Below, one piece after another: positions 63,469 through 64,000 of a stretch of DNA of 64,000 nt (the stretch's first letter is position 1; each line of letters opens with the position of its first letter). The notes beneath the pieces are model-generated. The model was not told the origin of the DNA, searched no databases, and saw only the letters and a list, made by a program, of their open reading frames with translations. Origin of the DNA: Desulfatitalea alkaliphila (lineage in GTDB: Bacteria > Desulfobacterota > Desulfobacteria > Desulfobacterales > Desulfosarcinaceae); assembly GCF_022968795.1 (NCBI RefSeq), contig NZ_JALJRB010000009.1, positions 101,332-165,331 on the forward strand. Direction: 5' to 3'. Made by a program: the position numbers and the translations under genes.

Positions 63469-64000
63469 TGCAGACCTCCGATTACTATAATCCAGCGGCC
63501 GCGGGGGGAATCGCAGCAAGAGTAGATCGGCAGCGCCGGAAAAATCTTCGATCAATGTGAATATTGGTGAACATTGCGATCCGTGTGAACACGGTTGATC
63601 TTATCAACTCGGTGTCCGCCCTGTCGATCATCTAAACCCTATCACCGGAGGATAATTGGGACAAGAAATGAAATCCTTCAATGATTATCCAAGCGCGCGG
63701 TCCCCTGGTCGTTGATTGCGGCAATCCCGATCTTGGCAAATCCGCCAGCCGTCGATTCGCAATCCGTTGAAACGGGTTCGGGGTGGTGAGATTTCCCGGC
63801 ACGACGCAGATATTTATATCGCCTCAATCCACGCTCTCGTTCGGTACGCAGTGGGCAAACGTTGATGAAGCCGATCAATTGTGTGGTTCGGTAAACGCCC
63901 GTGGAATGGAGGTTTGATGGATGCCGGCGGCGGTTGGGAGCGTTGAACGACCGCCGGCGGGTGGGTCGGGGGGCCGGGTACTGCGCGTTTTGGCGCCAAA
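63469..64000. other. 532-nt region at the window end
   Basis: Up to 63920 no gene-like frame is visible. An inverted motif CCGTGTGAACACGG occurs at about 63580-63593 and GTTGATCTTATCAAC right after it (63594-63608), two short palindromes in tandem that could be operators for the regulator gene at 63468. A possible gene starts at 63921. Confidence 0.45.
63921..64000 (+). CDS. Possible N-terminus of a gene running past the window end (partial)
   Basis: ATG at 63921 has GGAGG 8 nt upstream and an open frame of 26 codons (MPAAVGSVERPPAG ...VLRVLAP) to the edge. Composition fits the neighbours. It is too short to assign; PriA-like N-termini are one possibility, but this is a guess. Confidence 0.35.
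   Translation, partial: MPAAVGSVERPPAGGSGGRVLRVLAP

Overview
The window looks like a chromosomal segment of a GC-rich, strictly anaerobic Gram-negative bacterium, most likely a complete-oxidising sulfate reducer of the Desulfobacterota (Desulfosarcina/Desulfobacter relatives). The reasons are the combination of a monofunctional CO dehydrogenase (CooS), desulfoferrodoxin, rubrerythrin, several rubredoxin-like proteins and FprA, proteins of families known mainly from sulfate reducers (DVU0298-like, DVU0772-like), LpxC and heptose phosphatase (outer membrane with LPS), and a six-subunit Na+-pumping NADH dehydrogenase. There are no rRNA or tRNA genes, CRISPR arrays, insertion sequences or phage genes; this is mostly core chromosome.

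Layout. 0-5 kb: zinc-ribbon protein (cut by the window edge), recX, HU, comM, lpxC. 5-11 kb: a DUF4390 - NtrY-like kinase - NtrX-like sigma54 activator block, then rsmD, coaD and a LysR regulator. 11.8-14.7 kb: the methyl cycle pair metK-ahcY, closed by a perfect 44-nt palindrome. 14.7-19.8 kb: degenerate receiver protein, outer-membrane barrel, two Slp lipoproteins, FlgM and a PAS-GGDEF protein. 19.8-22.6 kb: an FMN-dependent glutamate-synthase-like gene preceded by a GAF-ANTAR regulator gene. Between them lies an RNA leader with two hexaloop hairpins and a terminator. 22.7-25 kb: cysteine hydrolase, Hsp20, TatD. 25-32 kb: a long minus-strand oxygen/ROS-defence and redox cluster (HEAT protein, DsrE-like, ferredoxin, FprA, rubredoxin, flavin reductase-ArsC fusion, two mini zinc/iron proteins, desulfoferrodoxin, rubrerythrin), followed by a Fur/PerR-type regulator and citrate synthase. 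33.6-39.6 kb: nqrABCDEF, with an NqrA that carries two complete 4Fe-4S motifs. 39.8-43.7 kb: flavodoxin, a glutaredoxin plus ferredoxin-thioredoxin-reductase-like pair, and cooS. 43.7-47.2 kb: SMR exporter, six-hairpin-glycosidase-like protein, hexapeptide acyltransferase, MFS. 47.2-54.4 kb: proteostasis block (two divergent hsp20 genes, lon), then rlpA, gmhB, recD2. 54.4-64 kb: DUF1178, SH3/coiled-coil protein, nadB, ABM and VOC proteins, alpha/beta hydrolase, acyl-CoA synthetase, MFS, and a Schlafen-AlbA-type regulator.

Most interesting system: the 21.46-21.78 kb leader. Read on the minus strand it has a good sigma70 promoter, hairpin P1 with loop AGGGCT, hairpin P2 with loop AAAGGC (both with A at loop position 1 and G at position 4, the published ANTAR target signature), and an intrinsic terminator whose 5' arm overlaps P2. 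The adjacent upstream gene encodes a GAF-ANTAR protein. I infer that this protein controls the glutamate-synthase-like gene by transcription antitermination. Second is the Nqr operon, whose NqrA keeps RnfC-like double 4Fe-4S motifs and may represent an Rnf-to-Nqr intermediate.

Calls were made by reading translations and motifs by eye; no database search was run. Family names rest on recognised motifs.
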